A stretch of 5,612 bases of DNA. Source: Chloroflexi bacterium RBG_16_57_11 (lineage in GTDB: Bacteria; Chloroflexota; Anaerolineae; Anaerolineales; UBA4823). Within the stretch, counting starts at the first letter, position 1. Each line of letters opens with the position of its first letter. The DNA is taken from contig MGNS01000072.1 of the NCBI GenBank assembly GCA_001795165.1, positions 37,557 to 43,168 on the forward strand, written 5' to 3'. The notes under the pieces were generated by a model. That model was not told the DNA's origin. It worked only from the letters and a program-made list of their open reading frames with translations, and did no database searches. Below are positions 4,570-5,612 of this stretch, piece by piece. The position numbers and the translations under genes are program-made.

Positions 4570-5457
4570 ATGTTACAACGAAAAAGCATCGCTGTATTTC
4601 TCATCATCGCCTTTTCCCTGGCCTGGGTATTGTTCGTAATACCCCTGGCATTCCGCTCAGTGGAGCCGCTCACCCGGCAGTACATTACGCTTGTGTGCTG
4701 GTCTGCGGCGATGTGGGCTCCCGGCCTGGCAGCCATCCTGACGAACCGAATGGTCGATCGAGAGCCAACCAGCAAGCTGCATTTGAACCGCCTGGGCGAC
4801 CGATGGACCTATCTTCTGGCCTGGCTGGTGCCGCCGCTGCTGGTGATTGCCGCGGGCCTGTTAACCGCGCTGCTGGGTGTCGGCCAGCCGGATCTGGAAT
4901 TCAAGGCTATCCGGGGAGCGATGGCGCAGACCTCCGGTGCGGCACTGCCGCCTGGTTTGATCGTTGGCATCCAGATCCTGTTCTCGATCACCCTTGCCCC
5001 CTTGTTCAATACGCTGTTTGCGCTGGGCGAGGAGCTGGGCTGGCGCGGCTACCTGTTGCCCAAGCTTTTCCCGCTGGGCCAGGGGCGCGCGATTCTGCTC
5101 AGCGGGGTGATTTGGGGTGTCTGGCACTGGCCGGCCATTCTCCAGGGACATAATTACCCAAACCAGCCCATCCTGGGGATGTTCTTGATGATTGGCTTTT
5201 GCGTATTGTTTGGAGCGATACTGAGCTGGCTCTACCTGCGAACCGGAAGCCCCTGGGCGCCGGCGCTGGGGCATGCCTCGCTGAATGCATTCGCGGGGTT
5301 TCCGTTGGTCTTTATGCCCGGGGTCAATATGGCGCTGGGCGGGACATTGACCAGTCTGGTCGGCTGGATACCGATGATCTTGTTTGTAGGCTGGCTGATC
5401 TGGAAGCGTGACCTGCTGGGAAAAGCATTGGTCCAGGTTTCACGTGAAACAAATTAA
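4570..5457 (+). CDS. CPBP-family intramembrane metalloprotease (CAAX protease/Abi-like)
   Basis: The 295-residue, strongly hydrophobic protein has about eight membrane segments. It carries the CPBP (PF02517) motifs: EExxxR in GEELGWRGYL (E154, E155, R159), H186 in GVWHWPAIL, and H235 with N239 in GHASLNAF. These acidic and histidine residues form the putative metal-dependent active site inside the membrane, and all are present. The family includes eukaryotic Rce1 prenyl-protein proteases and bacterial proteins linked to bacteriocin self-immunity; no substrate can be named here. AAGGA (4558-4562) is 7 nt before the ATG. It lies downstream of a GntR/YtrA regulator and an SPFH fragment, consistent with a membrane quality-control or stress operon. 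The last codons (VSRET) are written by a parS-like palindrome. Confidence 0.92.
   Translation: MLQRKSIAVFLIIAFSLAWVLFVIPLAFRSVEPLTRQYITLVCWSAAMWAPGLAAILTNRMVDREPTSKLHLNRLGDRWTYLLAWLVPPLLVIAAGLLTALLGVGQPDLEFKAIRGAMAQTSGAALPPGLIVGIQILFSITLAPLFNTLFALGEELGWRGYLLPKLFPLGQGRAILLSGVIWGVWHWPAILQGHNYPNQPILGMFLMIGFCVLFGAILSWLYLRTGSPWAPALGHASLNAFAGFPLVFMPGVNMALGGTLTSLVGWIPMILFVGWLIWKRDLLGKALVQVSRETN
5436..5451. promoter_or_regulatory. parS: parS-like centromere site 1 (ParB/Spo0J binding), inside the CPBP 3' end
   Basis: The bases GGTTTCACGTGAAACA contain a perfect 14-bp palindrome (5437-5450). Compared with the widely conserved bacterial parS consensus TGTTTCACGTGAAACA, 15 of 16 positions match. ParB binds such sites, spreads or condenses around them, and with ParA and SMC moves the chromosome origin region. 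The site is in frame in the last codons of the CPBP gene, as parS sites often lie within genes. The second copy 55 bp away makes chance very unlikely. Confidence 0.8.
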
Positions 5458-5490
5458 CTCAGGGAACAGAAGCTGCAAGGCTCGCTCCCA

Positions 5491-5506
5491 GGTTTCACGT
5501 GAAACT
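5491..5506. promoter_or_regulatory. parS: parS-like centromere site 2, between convergent genes
   Basis: GGTTTCACGTGAAACT carries the same perfect 14-bp palindrome (5492-5505) and matches 14 of 16 parS consensus positions. The copy shares an 18-base stretch (5488-5505) with site 1 (5433-5450), including the CCAG before the palindrome. It lies 8 bp before the stop codon of the converging minus-strand gene. Confidence 0.78.
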
Positions 5507-5513
5507 TGTACCC

Positions 5514-5612
5514 TCAGGCATCCCAGGCGCCATTGGCCCGCACCCAGGTCTCCAGGCCCTCTTCGATCGAGTCAAGATAGGCATCCAGCGCCTGGATGCG
5601 TTCCGCAAATGC
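5514..5612 (-). CDS. C-terminal end of an unidentified gene, runs off right edge
   Basis: The minus strand is open from the window edge to a TGA at 5514-5516, giving 32 residues that end DSIEEGLETWVRANGAWDA. The stretch looks helical and acidic (AERIQALDAYLDSIEEGLE) and has normal codon use for this window. I do not recognise a family from this short tail. It faces the CPBP gene tail to tail, with both parS-like sites between or touching the two ends. It could instead be a chance frame, but its even codon use and clean stop just past the palindrome favour a real gene. Confidence 0.6.
   Translation of the reverse strand, partial: AFAERIQALDAYLDSIEEGLETWVRANGAWDA

Overview
The window looks like moderately GC-rich bacterial chromosome with close-packed short operons on both strands. 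The mix of genes would fit a Chloroflexota (Anaerolineae-like) genome: a DoxX/DoxD-type membrane protein, a DUF1848 protein, a YtrA-type GntR regulator, a CPBP membrane protease and an AbrB/PIN pair. That assignment is an inference from gene style only; there is no rRNA or other phylogenetic marker here. No tRNA, rRNA, CRISPR array, transposase or prophage gene is visible.

Left part (1-958). A minus-strand gene for a BNR/Asp-box repeat protein (sialidase/WD40-like propeller) runs off the left edge. Upstream of it on the same strand lies a perfect sigma-70-type promoter (TTGACA, 17 nt, TATAAT), then a good ribosome binding site and the first 26 codons of a VOC/PhnB-like protein that stops abruptly. 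The rest of that gene is gone, so the strong promoter probably now reads into the BNR gene. On the plus strand, 822-962 is open and looks like the C-terminal tail of a lost gene. It ends in an ATGA overlap with the next gene.

Central part (959-2850). A plus-strand run encodes an NADP/F420-type oxidoreductase, a toxin-antitoxin pair (AbrB/MazE-like antitoxin and PIN/VapC-like ribonuclease toxin, overlapping by 11 bp), and a DoxX-like four-helix membrane protein 26 bp behind the toxin. The toxin-antitoxin promoter is overlapped by two interlocked inverted repeats that are good candidates for the autoregulatory operator.

Right part (2851-5612). A DUF1848 protein on the minus strand meets DoxX tail to tail. 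It diverges from a GntR/YtrA-type regulator across a short AT-rich region made of six 8-bp tandem units, most containing TACAAT, that carries promoter elements for both directions. The GntR gene is followed by a decayed SPFH/slipin fragment with an in-frame TAG, and then by an intact CPBP-family membrane protein.

The most striking signal is at the right end. Two 14-bp palindromes, GTTTCACGTGAAAC, each extended to a shared 18-mer, lie 55 bp apart. They match the core of the bacterial centromere site parS, bound by ParB/Spo0J. One is embedded in the last codons of the CPBP gene and the other lies just before the stop codon of a converging minus-strand gene. If this is right, the window belongs to a chromosome segregation centre, possibly near the replication origin. 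The other theme is local decay: three gene remnants (VOC, an unidentified C-terminus, SPFH) sit between intact genes and have left their expression signals behind.
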